Part shown: in pieces, positions 41,454 to 52,073 of the stretch
Layout of the letters: each line of letters opens with the position of its first letter
Position numbering within the stretch: position 1 is the stretch's first letter
Assembly: GCA_964036045.1 (NCBI GenBank)
Contig: OZ038384.1
Span: 23,551,000-23,614,999 of the forward strand
From: Eutreptiella sp. 'Long Island Sound 2002'
Taxonomy: Eukaryota; Euglenozoa; Euglenophyceae; Eutreptiales; Eutreptiaceae
Length of the DNA stretch: 64,000 bases
Direction of reading: 5' to 3'
Translations under genes and position numbers: made by a program
The notes under the pieces: generated by a model
Told to the model about the DNA's origin: nothing
Database searches by the model: none
The model's input: the letters and a program-made list of their open reading frames with translations, nothing else

Positions 41454-43389
41454 TCATGGGCTGCTAAGGCTAGCCCATATTCGTTGGGTGTGCGTTGCAT
41501 GCGCCAGGCGGGTCAACGTCTTTTCCGTCGGCGTGCCCGACCAACAGGCGTTGGTGGAGTGTGTTGCGCGGTCGCGCTTTGTCGGTTTGTACGAGGGGGT
41601 CCTCTTGGGCAAGGTCGGCTCGCCCCGGGTCGTCGCGGTTGACGGCCGGTTCCGCAGCCGTTGTTTCGACGCCTCTCGTTGGGTCCTCTGGCGAGGGGAG
41701 GTGATCCCGGGGCCGCCGTATCGTCTTCTCCCTTGCGGATTGCCGGTGCGGGATTCGCGTCGTGCGTGCGCGGCGGTGTGTCGTTGCTGCAGTGCCGGTG
41801 GCAGGCTGCGGTGGGCAGGGCACGCGTGTGCCGCATCGGGTGGGGCGGGGCGGTCCCGACGGCGCTGCCCCGCGTCTTCATGAGGGTGTGTTTCAGGTTT
41901 CGGCACGCGGTGGCCTGGGGGGTTTCCCACGCGCCGCACCAGGGCGCTGCGGAGGGCACTGATGATTTCGTGCACAAGGGCCGCATGTGCCGCCTGGGCC
42001 TCTGTGTCAGTGTGGATGGTGGGCTGCAGTTGCTTGTTCAGCGCGTGCGCCCGGATCTGGTGGATGGCGAAAGCGGGGCACAGGTCGGGCGCAGTGGGGG
42101 TCTCCGCTGTCTGCTCGCGCTGGGTGATGGCCTCGAGGTGCTGCCGGCCGTCCAGTTGGAACCTCCATGTCGCCGACCATACCCTGGTGTGCGGCCAGCG
42201 GCGCCCCGCCCACCGCCAGAGGCAGTAGAGGGCATGGCCTGGGTGCCAAGTGCCGACCGTCCCCAACACGATGGCCGTCAGGGAGTCCGGGGGCTGGCCG
42301 TTGAGCAGGGCGGTGGGGCTGTCCAGCAGGTCCGTGGTCGCCGGGAGCATGCAGTCGACAGCCTCCAGGCTCCAGTGGCTCTCCTGCGGGTGCGGGATGC
42401 TCCGCACTTGGAAGTAGTGGCCATTGTCCAACACGATCATGGCGATGGTGCTGGGGTCACGTTCGCGCCGCAGGGGCGCTGCGCGTGCCGTCTCTGGGTA
42501 CCGCTCAGCCATGATAGTGAGGTTACGCCCCCCGTCGCCGGCTGTCCTGCTTTTCCATTCCGCCAGGCCTTTTTACGGTGGGATGCGAAGGGTTTCGGCT
42601 CTCGGCAGTGGGGCAGCCCGCTCCCGGCCCCCGGTGCTGGGCGCGGGCCTGCGGTCCGTCAGTGGTGCTCTAACCGTGTGTGCCAAGCCCAGGTGTGGGA
42701 CCCACACGCCTCCCTGGGCCGGCTGTTGGGTGTTGAACCACCAGATCCGCGCTTCGGCAACGTCGTCCGAGATCTGTGTCCCGGGGGTGACGAGCGCCTG
42801 GAGCTGCCGCACAAAGATATCGGTTGTTGCGGCGTGCAGCAGGGGGACCACGGCGAAGAGTCCTGACGTCCTGCGGGTGTTCCCGGAGGGCTGCCACTAG
42901 CTCGCGCGAGGGTGTGGTGGCGTGGATGCCGTAGAGCGCCCTCAGTTCCGCGTCGTTGAAGGGACCAGTGCTCCTCCGCTGCGGTGGCCGGGGGGCTGTG
43001 GGGGGCATGGTCTCCCGGTCCTGGTCCGGTGTGGCGCTAGTCGGGGAGGGGTGCCCTGGAGTGGTGCCTGGGTGTCCCCCAGGCACGTCCCCCTTGGAGG
43101 GCTCCCGTTGCTCGGGCATCGAGCAGGTTGTGGCGGCAGGCAGTGGGTCATCGGACTCCTGAGAGTCACAGGTCCCTGTCATTTCTGCGTCCGCCCCTGG
43201 GCCGCTCGCGTTGTGCTTCCGTTGTTGAGATGCGCCCTCCGCGCCCTGGTGCTTTGGCTGTGTTGCAGCCTGGGTGGAGACCCCCGTGGTGCACGGGCGC
43301 GGTTGGTCTGGTGGTCGGTGCCCGTGTCCGGGACCGGAGTCATTGCCCCCGCTCGCGTGAGGGGTGTGTTTGAGGGGCTGTCCCCCCAC
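41454..43389 (-). pseudogene. ULP1-like domain and C-terminal region of the GC-1 downstream ORF
   Basis: Minus frames 43389-42870, then 42851-42573 and 42512-41454 (same phase, one TAA between). Motifs parallel GC-2: DIFVRQLQALVTPG...RIWWFNT, VWVPHLGLAHT, LDNGHYFQVRSIPH then WSLEAVDCML, and GTWHPGHALYCLWRWAGRRW. His and Asp positions are kept; the Cys position reads Pro-Gly here and Leu-Gly in GC-2. After the domain comes AALVHEIISALRSALV, similar to the equivalent segment in GC-2, then Pro/Arg-rich sequence. Conservation of the fold between two different elements suggests a selected role, perhaps structural. Confidence 0.5.
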
Positions 43390-46300
43390 CCTTTGCGCAG
43401 GCCTTTGGTCGGCCGCGGGCTCCCTTTGCCGTGTGTCCGTGGCGTGTTGTCCCCTTGGCAGGGGGTCGGGCGCCGACCCTGGGAGGGAGGTGGCGGATGA
43501 GCCTGACGCTCTGTCTGCTGCCTGGCGGGGGCCCGTGTGAAGCGCTGCCTGCCGCTTGCGCTCGGCTGGCGTGGCAATGGTGGGGATGTGCGCCCGTTCC
43601 TTGCGGGGCCTCTTGGATCGGCGTCGGAGATCGATGGTAGATGATGTCCGTTGGGCGCGGGGGTCGTTGGGACCTCCATGGTCTCTGTCCGTATCCTCAT
43701 GAGAGACGACTCGCGGTGCCGCGGGAGGCGGCGTGCGGCTGTGGCGGTGGGAGCGGCTAGCGTTCCTTGTCTACTGGCGCTGCTCCGGCGTGCTGCCTTG
43801 CATCCCCGAGGTTTCAGGACTGCCTGGGCCCCTCTGCGGGGCGAACCTTCGTGGGGGGCTTCTGTACGTGCCAGAGGGGGAACCCATTCAGGGCGGTGGC
43901 CCCCGTTTGCGTTCTGGGGAGTTATGGCGCGCCGCCTTTCTAGGAGGCTCTGAGACGTCTTGGGACCGCGGCCGTCCGTAGCCTGAGGCGTGCCCTTGGT
44001 AGCCCGGGGACCTGGGGATGTTGCAGATGTTGTGCTGTTGCACCGCCGTGCAAATGACCAGGGCTGCGCGCTGGTGCCATTGCCAGTGCAGTCTGTTCAT
44101 TTCATCCAGGCTGTAGGCCCCCATATGCGCCATGAGCCGGGTGGCCACATTGTGCCGTTTGCCGGGCTGGTTCATGGTGGCGGGGGGCGTGTGCCCCGTC
44201 CGATGGCCGAGGGTGATGTCTGCCATGGTGCGGGTTCCCTCCGCGAGGTGGCGGGACCGCAAAGTAAGCAGCCATCAGATGCGGACTGCCAGTGCGAGCT
44301 GCTCCACTGTGGTGAGCCTGTCAATTCACAGGCCCAGGTCTTGGGCAGCCGCCTGTTCCGCGTGGTCGCCGGGGCGGCTGGCGTCGCCTTCCAAGCGTGC
44401 GTAGTCCAGATGCCCCTGCCCCCAGGGCGGGGCGGTCCCCGGTGGTGGGCCGGTAGACTCACTAGTGGTGTTGGTGCCCGCCTCCACGCGCGTCCCGCTT
44501 CCTGGGGCACCGCGCTCGTCCGGGGTCTGGTCTGCTGCTCCGCTCGCGGTCGCGTGCCTCTCACCTGTGGCGGCAGCATGCTCAGTGTGCCCCAGGGCGG
44601 TGTAATCGCGCTGGAGGTGTGCCTGGCGTGACATCTTGAGGGGTGTGCCCTCCGCATGGTCGCGTCTCGGCTCCGGGCGGACGCGTGATGCTGCCGGCGT
44701 TGGGACCGTGTGCGAGTCACTCATGCAGGACTTCATGAAGGCATCGAAAGAGTCTTCGTCGCGGTTGTGTCCGCTGGGCAAATTCTTCTTGCGGGCCGCG
44801 CGCTCGGGCACGTTGGGTGTGGTTACCCGGGCCTCTGACTGTGTGTGGTTTGCAGGTGGGCTCCGTGGCAGCGTCTCCCCTGGCGCGTTTGCGTCAGCGT
44901 GATGCGCCGGGTTCGCCAAGGGGGCGGCCTCCGCCCGACTTGCGGGTTGTGCCCCCTGGGCTGATGGTGTATGGAGGCCGGCCTCATGCCCGGTGTCCGG
45001 TATTGGTTCTCCAGGTTCTGTACCAGGTTGGCCAGCGGTCGATTGCTCGCCGCTCCCGTGTGCCGCCATGCTCGGTGGTTCGGCATGCTGTATTGCTGGC
45101 TGGTCCACTCCCCCGCTGGGTGTCCCTGCTGGTGGCTGTGTTGCTGTCCGCTGTGGTGGTCCCCCCATTTCCTCCGCGTCCACCGTGGGCTCCTTGCGCT
45201 GTGGCTGGGTTGGCATGCGGACGGCTTGGCTGCGTTGTCCGCCGGTCACGCCGCCTCTCAGGCGTGGCCTTCCGACACGGGCGGCGGCCCGGGCCGGCTT
45301 CCCGGGCCTGAGGACCGCGGGGCGTCAGCCAGGACGTTGGTCTGTGCCGGGTCTGGACCTGGGTCCGGGTTGGGGGCCGGGCGACCGGGAGATGACGGTT
45401 CTGTCGGCCCTACCGCAAGCCCGGCTGGTGGGGCGTAGTGCCGCTGGGACGCCGGTTTGGTTTGTGCTGTGGCCGGCAGGTCCCCCGGGGCTGCTGTGCT
45501 GGACGTCGCCGGAGCCTGGGGATTTGGGCCCTCGGTAAGGTTGTGGGCGTGGCAGTGCACGGTGTCGGAGGGCCGGGTGCTTGTGGTGTCGGCCCGGGCA
45601 GCAGCACTTGCCTGCGTGGGGGGGTCTTCGGGCGGCGCGTATGCTGGGCCCTCCATCAGCCGGTCAGGTGTGCCATGGCGCCGACGGGGCTCCAGATGGG
45701 CCTCTGTCGCTGCTGCCTGGCTAGCTGCCGGCTGGTGACCGTGTGTGGACGCGCCGGGTGGTGTTTGGGGTTGCGGGGCCGGGCTTCCTGTGGGGCTCGG
45801 GGCCGGGTCCATGTGCCCGTGTGCGGCGCCAGGGGGTTGCTCAGGTCGGGTGCCCACCTCCCCCGTATGCGTGGGGCTGGGCACCGGCTCCCGGCAGGTG
45901 GCGCCCGGTGCCCCTGGATCCCTGTGGCCGCGTGGTGTTGTGCTTGAATATCGTTGTGCCGCCTGTTTGGACGCACGCTCTTGTCGGGGGCTCTGAGGCG
46001 CGCCGGCCCTCAATGGTGCCGGAGCGTGCGTAGTTTGCGTGGCGTCGGCGGCGTGCAGTTGGTGTGGTGTGGTGAAGGGTGCGTGGAGGGGCGGGGGTGG
46101 ACGGGCCGGAGGACGCGGAGGCCGTTGGTCCTTGCAGTGCTCTGACGTCCGATGGTGCCAGGGCGCGTACATTTGTGGCCCTGGTCGCTGTGGCTTGGGA
46201 TCGGGGTGGGAGAATGGTGATGGTCGCGGTTCTCCGGGAGGAGGAGGAGGAGCTGTGGTGCCGGGCACATCCGGCCATCATCCTGGCCACTGCCGCATTG

Positions 46301-46468
46301 CCGAACGTGCCGGGCTGCAGCGGTGGGACGTGCGGTCGTTCGGCGCGCCGTACCAATGGTTCGAGGCTGCAAAGGAGGGGTATGCCCGTCCATGTGAGAT
46401 ACGCTGCCATCAGTCTCTCGGTCGCCCTCTCGGTCATGGCCCCGCTGCGGTGAAAAAACTCACCCCGT
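43390..46468 (-). pseudogene. Pro/Thr/Gly-rich central part of the GC-1 downstream ORF
   Basis: Continuous minus-strand coding-like sequence in changing frames (46836-45841, 46268-45258, 45249-44326, 44262-43888, 43700-43179). At the top is a folded-looking segment with LPFAFGWLVGDAEWAGGIF and AYLTWTGIPLLCSLEPLV (46700-46300). A charged patch (SGHNRDEDSFDAFMKSCM) lies near 44740, and RLMAHMGAYSLDEMNRLHW near 44120. The rest is low-complexity. No family is recognised. Confidence 0.4.
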
Positions 46469-47122
46469 TCAAGACCATGGGCGCCTCGGAAGATGCCCCC
46501 CGCCCATTCTGCATCCCCCACCAGCCAGCCGAAGGCGAACGGGAGGCGGGTGGTGAGGGTGACGACGGTGGTGCAGTAGTTGTTGAGGTTCATGGGGGTG
46601 ACGGGGCCCCAACTGTGTGGCAGATTGCCAACAGGGGGGTACACTGCCCCGTGGCGCATCGTCGTAATGTTCGTAGTCGGGGATGTAAACGGTGGGGACC
46701 GCCCCCTCGGTTGGCAGCGCCCATGTTGGTGCGCGCCAGGGGGGGCGGGTAGGCGCTGTCGCCGGGTCCTCATCGATGAGGACGTCCAACCACTCAACGT
46801 CGGGGCTGTCCCTCCCCGCGCCATTGTTCCAGACATTTTGATTGATCAGGGTGCGCAGTGTGTGGAGCTTGAGGTCTTCGGCTTGTGTTTCGCGCGGCAG
46901 CGGAACTGTTGAGAGTCGATGCGGTCGTCGGCAAAGCGGCCATGACCACAAGATTGTGATGCACAGGCTGCAGAACCAGTGCAGCTGCTCGCTGGCACCA
47001 CAGCCGAGGTCATGCCCACGGAGCAGAACGCCATTTTCGTCGTTCACCTCCCAGCAGACTCCGCACGGGTTTCCCGGCTGCGGATGTGGAGCTTCACCTT
47101 CGGGCATTCTGAGGAGAGGCAT
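46469..47122 (-). pseudogene. RING-like zinc finger at the start of the GC-1 downstream ORF
   Basis: First ATG at 47122, 115 nt after the ORF2 stop. Residues 20-68 contain C-x2-C, then Cys, then HWFCSLC and WPLCRRPH: Cys20, Cys23, Cys41, His48, Cys51, Cys54, Cys64 and possibly His68. This resembles a RING finger (H-x2-C-x2-C ... C-P-x-C-R), but the seventh ligand position is Trp. RING fingers usually act as ubiquitin or SUMO ligases or as protein-binding modules. The frame then shifts near 46700. A link to the ULP1-like domain downstream in the same ORF is an inference from order. Confidence 0.45.
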
Positions 47123-47237
47123 TGTGCGCGGGACGATCAGTCCTCTATACGGGAGGGAGTGCGCGTGCTCCGGTGTAGTGCGCCGTGGTGGGTGCGACGG
47201 CAGTTGCCTGGTGGTTGCTGCTTGCCTGTGTGTGCGG

Positions 47238-48932
47238 TTAGTCTCTGGGCGTTGCGTGTTGATAGTGGATGAGGAGGTTGTAATACATACGGCGCTCCTC
47301 GGTTGTTTGTTGCGCTTCTTGTGCGTACACGTGGACACGGTGCTGTAGCTGTGCGTCCGCTCCCTTGACGACGGTGAGATGCATGTGACGTATTGTGGCC
47401 CTAGGTTCACGGGCGTGGTCCGTGGTGACCCTGTAGAGTTGTCGTGGCACCACTCCTCTGAGCACCGCTTCCTTGATCTCCGGTGGCCGCATCAGGCGCC
47501 GAACCTCATTTGCCGGTGGCGTGGCCGGGCCCCATCCGGCGTGTTGTGCTATGGTGTCCTCTGGCGTCCACGTGTCCAGGTGGTTGCTTCCTTGGGCCAA
47601 TAAGCATTGTTTGAAGTGTTCTGACGTCTCTGGCTGTTGGAGATGGCAAGGGCATATGGTGAATTCCGGGTGTATGTCTATACCTCGTCGGCCATACCAG
47701 CGTGCCACCCTGTCGAGGAGGGGTAGTTGTTCGAGCAAGAGTTGGGCACGTCGCGTTTGTAGGTGTACCGGCATTAGGGATGGGTCAAGAGCTGAGAAGA
47801 ACAATGTGGTTTGCAGCTTAGGCTGGAGGTGGTTCATGAGGGCGTTGTCGGCTTGGCTGCCTCGAATGTGCGCCATGGTGCGGATGGGTTGCGGGTAGTG
47901 GTATGCCCGTCTCGTGTCGTTGGAGATTCGATCGTCTGGTACCAGGGCGGGTGGTCCCCCGGGGTGTGGGATCGGCGGCAGGTGTTGGAGGTGCGTGTGC
48001 ATGTGGTCCTGTAGCGGCTGGTCCTCACTGTCCCGCATATGTTCGGCGAGCTGGTTGTGGGTGTGTAAATCTATGTGTCTGTTGCCCAGGCTATACCGAT
48101 GAGACTCTTGTTTGACGAGGCGTAAGACGTAGTGTTTGGGGAGGCGCCGCAAGGCTGCCCAGAGGTATAGGGCCTGGGTGCCCAGGCTAGAGTCGGTCTC
48201 CTTGTGCAGGGGTTGCCGTGCCAGTTTGCGGACGATCTGGAAGTCCACTGCCGCGTCTACAACGACCCAAACATGGTGCGTGTGGTCACCCGCTTGCTGG
48301 TGGGTGTCATTGACGGCGTCCAAGATGACTGCCAGTGTTTTCAGTTCCCCATGAGAGGAGGCCCCGAAGATGGTAGCCCCTGTGAGGTGGTGCTGGCGTA
48401 GTCGGCCTGTCGCGTCCGTCCTCAACTCCAAAGCCGCCCCCCCAGCTGCTGGGGTGAGGCTTGTGGTGCCAGGGGCATCCGCAAAAATGACGGTGTTGTG
48501 GTCGTCCGCGTACGGCAGGCGGCACGGCGTCGTTGGTTGGTAGGCATGGATGCGTGCCCCTAGTTCCGTGGTGGTCCACATCGTGGTGGTGACCGGTCGG
48601 ACTCTCCCGGTAGCATACACGCCCACCCCCTGCTGGATGATCTCGATTGCTGCTGGGTTCATGCGCACATAGTCGCTGTTCCCCTCGTGGCCCTGTGTCA
48701 GGTAGCCGTACACATTTTTGAGCAGGTACGCTTTCTGTGGGTGGATTGCGGTCCACTTGACTGTCTGCCAGTCCTGGACCTGGGAGCATGGGTGTTTAAC
48801 CGGGTAGGCGGGGGCCTCCGGTTTGGCGCTGCGGTGTTTGACCAGCACTGGGAAGGTGATGGCTGGGTGCTTGGTGTCCCACCTTCCCCGGTGGAATCTC
48901 CATTCCACCGCGGCGCTGGGGCCCCACGCCAC
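47238..48932 (-). CDS. non-LTR ORF2 C-terminal part: RNase H and CCHC finger
   Basis: Open frame of 564 codons. RNase H acidic residues: Asp in VIFADAPG (48477-48479), Glu in SSHGELKTLA (about 48346), Asp in WVVVDAAVDF (48255-48257), and GNRHID near 48080. Downstream, CPCHLQQPETSEHFKQC (47655-47605) fits the C-x-C...E-T-x-x-H-x3-C finger found after RNase H in I/R1-type non-LTR elements. The upstream ~140 residues may be the RT thumb or connection; no RT catalytic motif is seen, and the frame lies close to the insertion boundary, as expected for 5' truncation. The frame has no internal stop, so this copy is relatively young. Confidence 0.72.
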   Translation of the reverse strand: MAWGPSAAVEWRFHRGRWDTKHPAITFPVLVKHRSAKPEAPAYPVKHPCSQVQDWQTVKWTAIHPQKAYLLKNVYGYLTQGHEGNSDYVRMNPAAIEIIQQGVGVYATGRVRPVTTTMWTTTELGARIHAYQPTTPCRLPYADDHNTVIFADAPGTTSLTPAAGGAALELRTDATGRLRQHHLTGATIFGASSHGELKTLAVILDAVNDTHQQAGDHTHHVWVVVDAAVDFQIVRKLARQPLHKETDSSLGTQALYLWAALRRLPKHYVLRLVKQESHRYSLGNRHIDLHTHNQLAEHMRDSEDQPLQDHMHTHLQHLPPIPHPGGPPALVPDDRISNDTRRAYHYPQPIRTMAHIRGSQADNALMNHLQPKLQTTLFFSALDPSLMPVHLQTRRAQLLLEQLPLLDRVARWYGRRGIDIHPEFTICPCHLQQPETSEHFKQCLLAQGSNHLDTWTPEDTIAQHAGWGPATPPANEVRRLMRPPEIKEAVLRGVVPRQLYRVTTDHAREPRATIRHMHLTVVKGADAQLQHRVHVYAQEAQQTTEERRMYYNLLIHYQHATPRD

Positions 48933-49236
48933 TGTGGCTGTGTCCTTCTCCGCGGCCTGTTCGAAGTGCGTGTGTAGCCACCGGTGTTGTTACGGGGTAG
49001 CGTGGGCCGTTGGTATGGGGTGGTAGCGCGCCAGTAACTGGAGGAGGGGCCACGGGGTGGCTGGTGCTTGGGGTCCACATCTCCAGCAAGTGGTGGGGGT
49101 GCCCGTCAGCTTGTCCTGCGACAGTGGTTGCGGATTAAAGGGGCGTGCCGTGGGTGGTGGTAGCATCCTCAAGCTGCCGCGTGCTCTGCCAGGTTGCAAT
49201 GTGGTTTTGAGTCCGTTGGGTGCCAGGTTATGATAG

Positions 49237-49573
49237 CCTGCACTCCCTCCTCTGCTGTTGGTTCACGCTCAGGTGAACGGTTTTTGCCCTTTCTCCTTGG
49301 TAGCCTAAGCTGCACGCCTTATTTGTATTGCCCGCCGCCGCCTACTTACATCGCCGTTGTTTCTTCACGTCATCTGTTTCGGCAAGGCAAGGGCTGTGGC
49401 GCCCTGGGTCTTCCAGCCAATAACTATTCGCCAGAGCCATTTAAGCCTGGTTGGGTGTTCATACGCCACTTTCGTATCGATGGGAATGGTTTCCGAGGTC
49501 CAGCCTTCTTGGTGTATTGTCTGTCTGTTGGATTTGGCCGCTGCAGTGCAATTGCCCTGCCGGGCTCACGAGG
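49237..49573. repeat. dispersed repeat HR, right flank of GC-1
   Basis: 49237-49320 continues HR exactly where the left flank stops (compare 3958-4043), including a hairpin and TTGGTAGCCTAAGCT. A second unit, 49456-49573, matches 39068-39177 and ends GCCGGGCTCACGAGG (compare 3755-3770), where GC-3 begins. Confidence 0.78.
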
Positions 49574-49606
49574 TTTGAGATTTGAGGTTTGAGGTTTGAG
49601 GTTTCG
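49570..49606. repeat. (TTTGAGG)n short tandem repeat
   Basis: About five units of TTTGAGG/TTTGAGA at the junction between HR (GCTCACGAGG) and the GC-3 block. Possibly the 3' tail of GC-3 on the minus strand, analogous to (TAGG)n of GC-1 and GC-2. Confidence 0.6.
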
Positions 49607-52073
49607 GGTACTAGACGCCTTTTGGCCCCGGGGGGCCACCTGGTGGGGCCAGGTGATATCCTCCCCACCGGGACCTAGTGGGGCGCCCTTCATGACACAC
49701 CTCCTGCCTGGTGGCGGAGTCCCCCGGGTTCAGGGGGCTCGGAGCCCTGTCCCTCCCAGGCTTCCCCTTCTCGCCATTCCCTGGTGAGTGCATCAATTAG
49801 CAACCGTAGCTGCAGGTGCTTACCCACCGCGTCGCCTCCCTAATGGTGGTCGCCCGGGGTGCCGGCGCTGCCGGGCCCGTGCTACTGGCTTGTCGCCAGT
49901 GGGACCCCCTGGGGCTGGCGCGGAGGCTGCCTAGTCGCGGGGCTGGTGTGTGGCTCGGCGCGCCACTACTGCCTTGGCGGCTGCAGTGCCCTGCTCGTGT
50001 GTGCGCGGCGCTGGCGGCAGGCCTGGGGGGTCTTCTCCGTTCCCCCTCTCCCGCCCCGCGTTCGCCGCGCTGTGTGTGGCGGGTCGTCCCGTCCAGGGAT
50101 TCTGTACCCTCGCCCACTGGTACGCCATTCCATTCGGTGTGGGTGTTCCGCGGGTCTGGTCCGGTTGCCCTTCTGGTATTCCCCGCGTGTCCCTTGTGTG
50201 TGCGTGCGCTCGCGCTCTCGCGGCGTCCGCGCCCCTCCTCCCTCCCCGGGTCGGTGTGGCGCGCGCACCTTGCGTGGTCCCAGTGCAGGGCGCCGGTAGG
50301 GCAGTTCCACGCAGTCCATTCCCCTCTGCTTGTCCTGCCTCGGCCCCCCGCACTCCCTGGCTTGGTTGGGGGGGGGTGCCCCAGTCCTGTTCCCCCCCGT
50401 GCCTGGCTTGGGGTTGTGTGCCCCCTTATGGGCGGGCCCGCGCGTCCGGGGCGTTCCGGCGCTGGGGGGAGCGGGGGGGGGGGGGCGGCCTGTGTGCCGT
50501 CCTCCCCGGAGGCGTGGCCGGGGGGCCCTGAGGGGTTGGGGGTCGCTCTACCTCGGTCCGTCCCTCTGCCTCTCCTGGGCGGGCACCAAAGCGGGTGTTA
50601 TTGGTGTCGCTCAGTTCATGGAGGTCGTGGACTCCATACTGCTCCGATTCGTGTTTGCGTGTTGATCCCGGGCGTGGTCCGTTTGGCGCCCTTGTCTGCT
50701 GGCGCGGGTCTGCCTGCCTGTCTCGCGGTCTCTGTTGGAGCAGGCGAGTGGGGGTGTGGGAGCGCCTGGCGTACTGGCTTTGCGGCGTTCGCCCCCCGGG
50801 TGCCGCGGCCCTTTCAGGGGGAGGGGGAACTTCCCCCTGGCCTAGGAGGGGGTAGAGGGCCGGCGCCTCCGTGCCCCGTCTCCGGCATCCCGCGGGCCGG
50901 AGGGGGGGGAGTGGGGGGAGAGCGGGGGGGGGGGTCGCGCCGTGGTTCCTCGCCACCCTCCTCCGGGGGGGTCCTTTGTGGCCCCCGGCCCTGGCCCCCC
51001 TTCATGGCCGGCGGCGTGGCGTGGCGCATCCCTCCCTGCTGCATGCTTGGCCGGGGCTGTGTGGCAGGCCCGCGCGCCGGGCGCGGTCCGGCCGGCCGCT
51101 GGTGGGTCAGTCTGCCAGGGGGAGGGGGGGGGGGGTTGATTGGTGCGCCGCCCCTCCTCGGGGGCTCGGTCGGGGGGCCCCGCGGGGCGGGGGGCCGGAA
51201 GGTCGCTCTGCTGCGGTTCGTCTCTCCACCCCCCCCGGGCGGGCCCCAAGGCGGGTCGCTTCATCATTGCCTCGCTCTCCACACTGCACTGGCCCACGTC
51301 CGCGTGCTGCCGTCATGGTGTTGCCCACGGGGTGCCCTTGCGTGCCGGCGCAGGGCTGCCGGCCTGTTGCGGGTACTGCGGGAGTGGGCGGGCGGCTGAC
51401 CGGAGGCAAGCGGTGTACAGCAGCGCGTACCACGGCAGTGGGGCCCCTCCCTGGGTGTCGCGGCCCTCTCAGGGGGGGGGGGTCTCCCCCCGGGGCCAGC
51501 AGGGGGGGCCGCGGGGCCGCGGGGCTTCCGGCTGTCCGTTGGTCGGGGGGGCAGATGGGGGAGGGGGAAGGGGGGGGGGGCTCCCTGCTGTCCCTCTTCG
51601 GTCCCCTGGTGCTGCTCCCTGTTGGCTACAGGGGGATGGCCTGGTGGTCCTGGCTCCAGGGGGCCAGCCGTTGACGGGGGGGGGGCGCACTCCCCTCCTG
51701 GTCCCCTCCACCCTCCGGGCGCTAGGCCGACGTGCGGGTCCTCACCCTTGGGCCCGCCGCTCCCCTCGCTGCCGTCGCCTTGCCGCGTGGTTCCAGTTGG
51801 GGGGGGGGGGGAGGGCCTGCCCGTGCTGGGGTGGCGGTCCTGGTCCGCGGGCTAGTGATTAGCGGTCTGCAGGACACTGGGGTCTCTGCGCGCGCGCGTC
51901 CGCGCGCTCGCGGCTCCCGCCTCCTCCCCTACTGGGGGCAGCGCGCGTCCCTCCGTTGTGCTAACGGCAGGGGGGTGGGGTGGGCGCTCTGGGTCGGGGG
52001 GCCAAGGCCTGCCGGGGGGTCGTCCCGCGTCGCTGGTCCTTCCCCACCCCCCTGTGCCCACCGCCCAGGACCA
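49607..52073. mobile_element. GC-3, GC-rich block with ~650-bp tandem repeats
   Basis: Strongly G-rich on the plus strand, with many G-runs. An imperfect higher-order repeat is visible: segments at 50490-50870 recur at about 51150-51525 (GTCGCTCT...CGGT/GTTCGTC, GGGCGGGC(A/C)CC(A)AAGG/GCGGGT, CGCGGCCCT(T/C)TCAGGGGG), with a period of about 650-660. A third partial unit is near 51520-51900. Long open frames on both strands are compositional; no protein family is seen. It ends abruptly at 52073, where gag copy C begins. Confidence 0.5.

Larger units (their letters stand above)
39178..49236 (-). mobile_element. GC-1, 10-kb GC-rich non-LTR retrotransposon with TSD
   Basis: Element at 39190-49224, flanked by AGGTTTTTATAG (39178-39189) and AGGTTATGATAG (49225-49236). 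The uninterrupted HR copy at 3946-3957 reads AGGTAATTATAG, and its flanks continue on both sides of GC-1, so this is a single insertion. The low-coordinate end has a (TAGG)3 tract, read as a (CCTA)n 3' tail on the minus strand. Minus-strand order: ORF2 C-terminal part (RNase H, CCHC), then a RING-like finger, a Pro-rich linker, a ULP1-like domain, and a 3' region with 365-bp tandem repeats. It is probably 5'-truncated, since no RT or endonuclease is present. Confidence 0.78.

Noticed and set aside
47238-47410. RING ORF starting at 47410 and overlapping ORF2
   Set aside because: The overlapping part is a shadow of ORF2; the first ATG giving the finger is at 47122, downstream of the ORF2 stop.
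49816-51399. 527-codon plus-strand frame in GC-3
   Set aside because: Very low complexity, driven by G/C runs and tandem repeats; no conserved motif on either strand.
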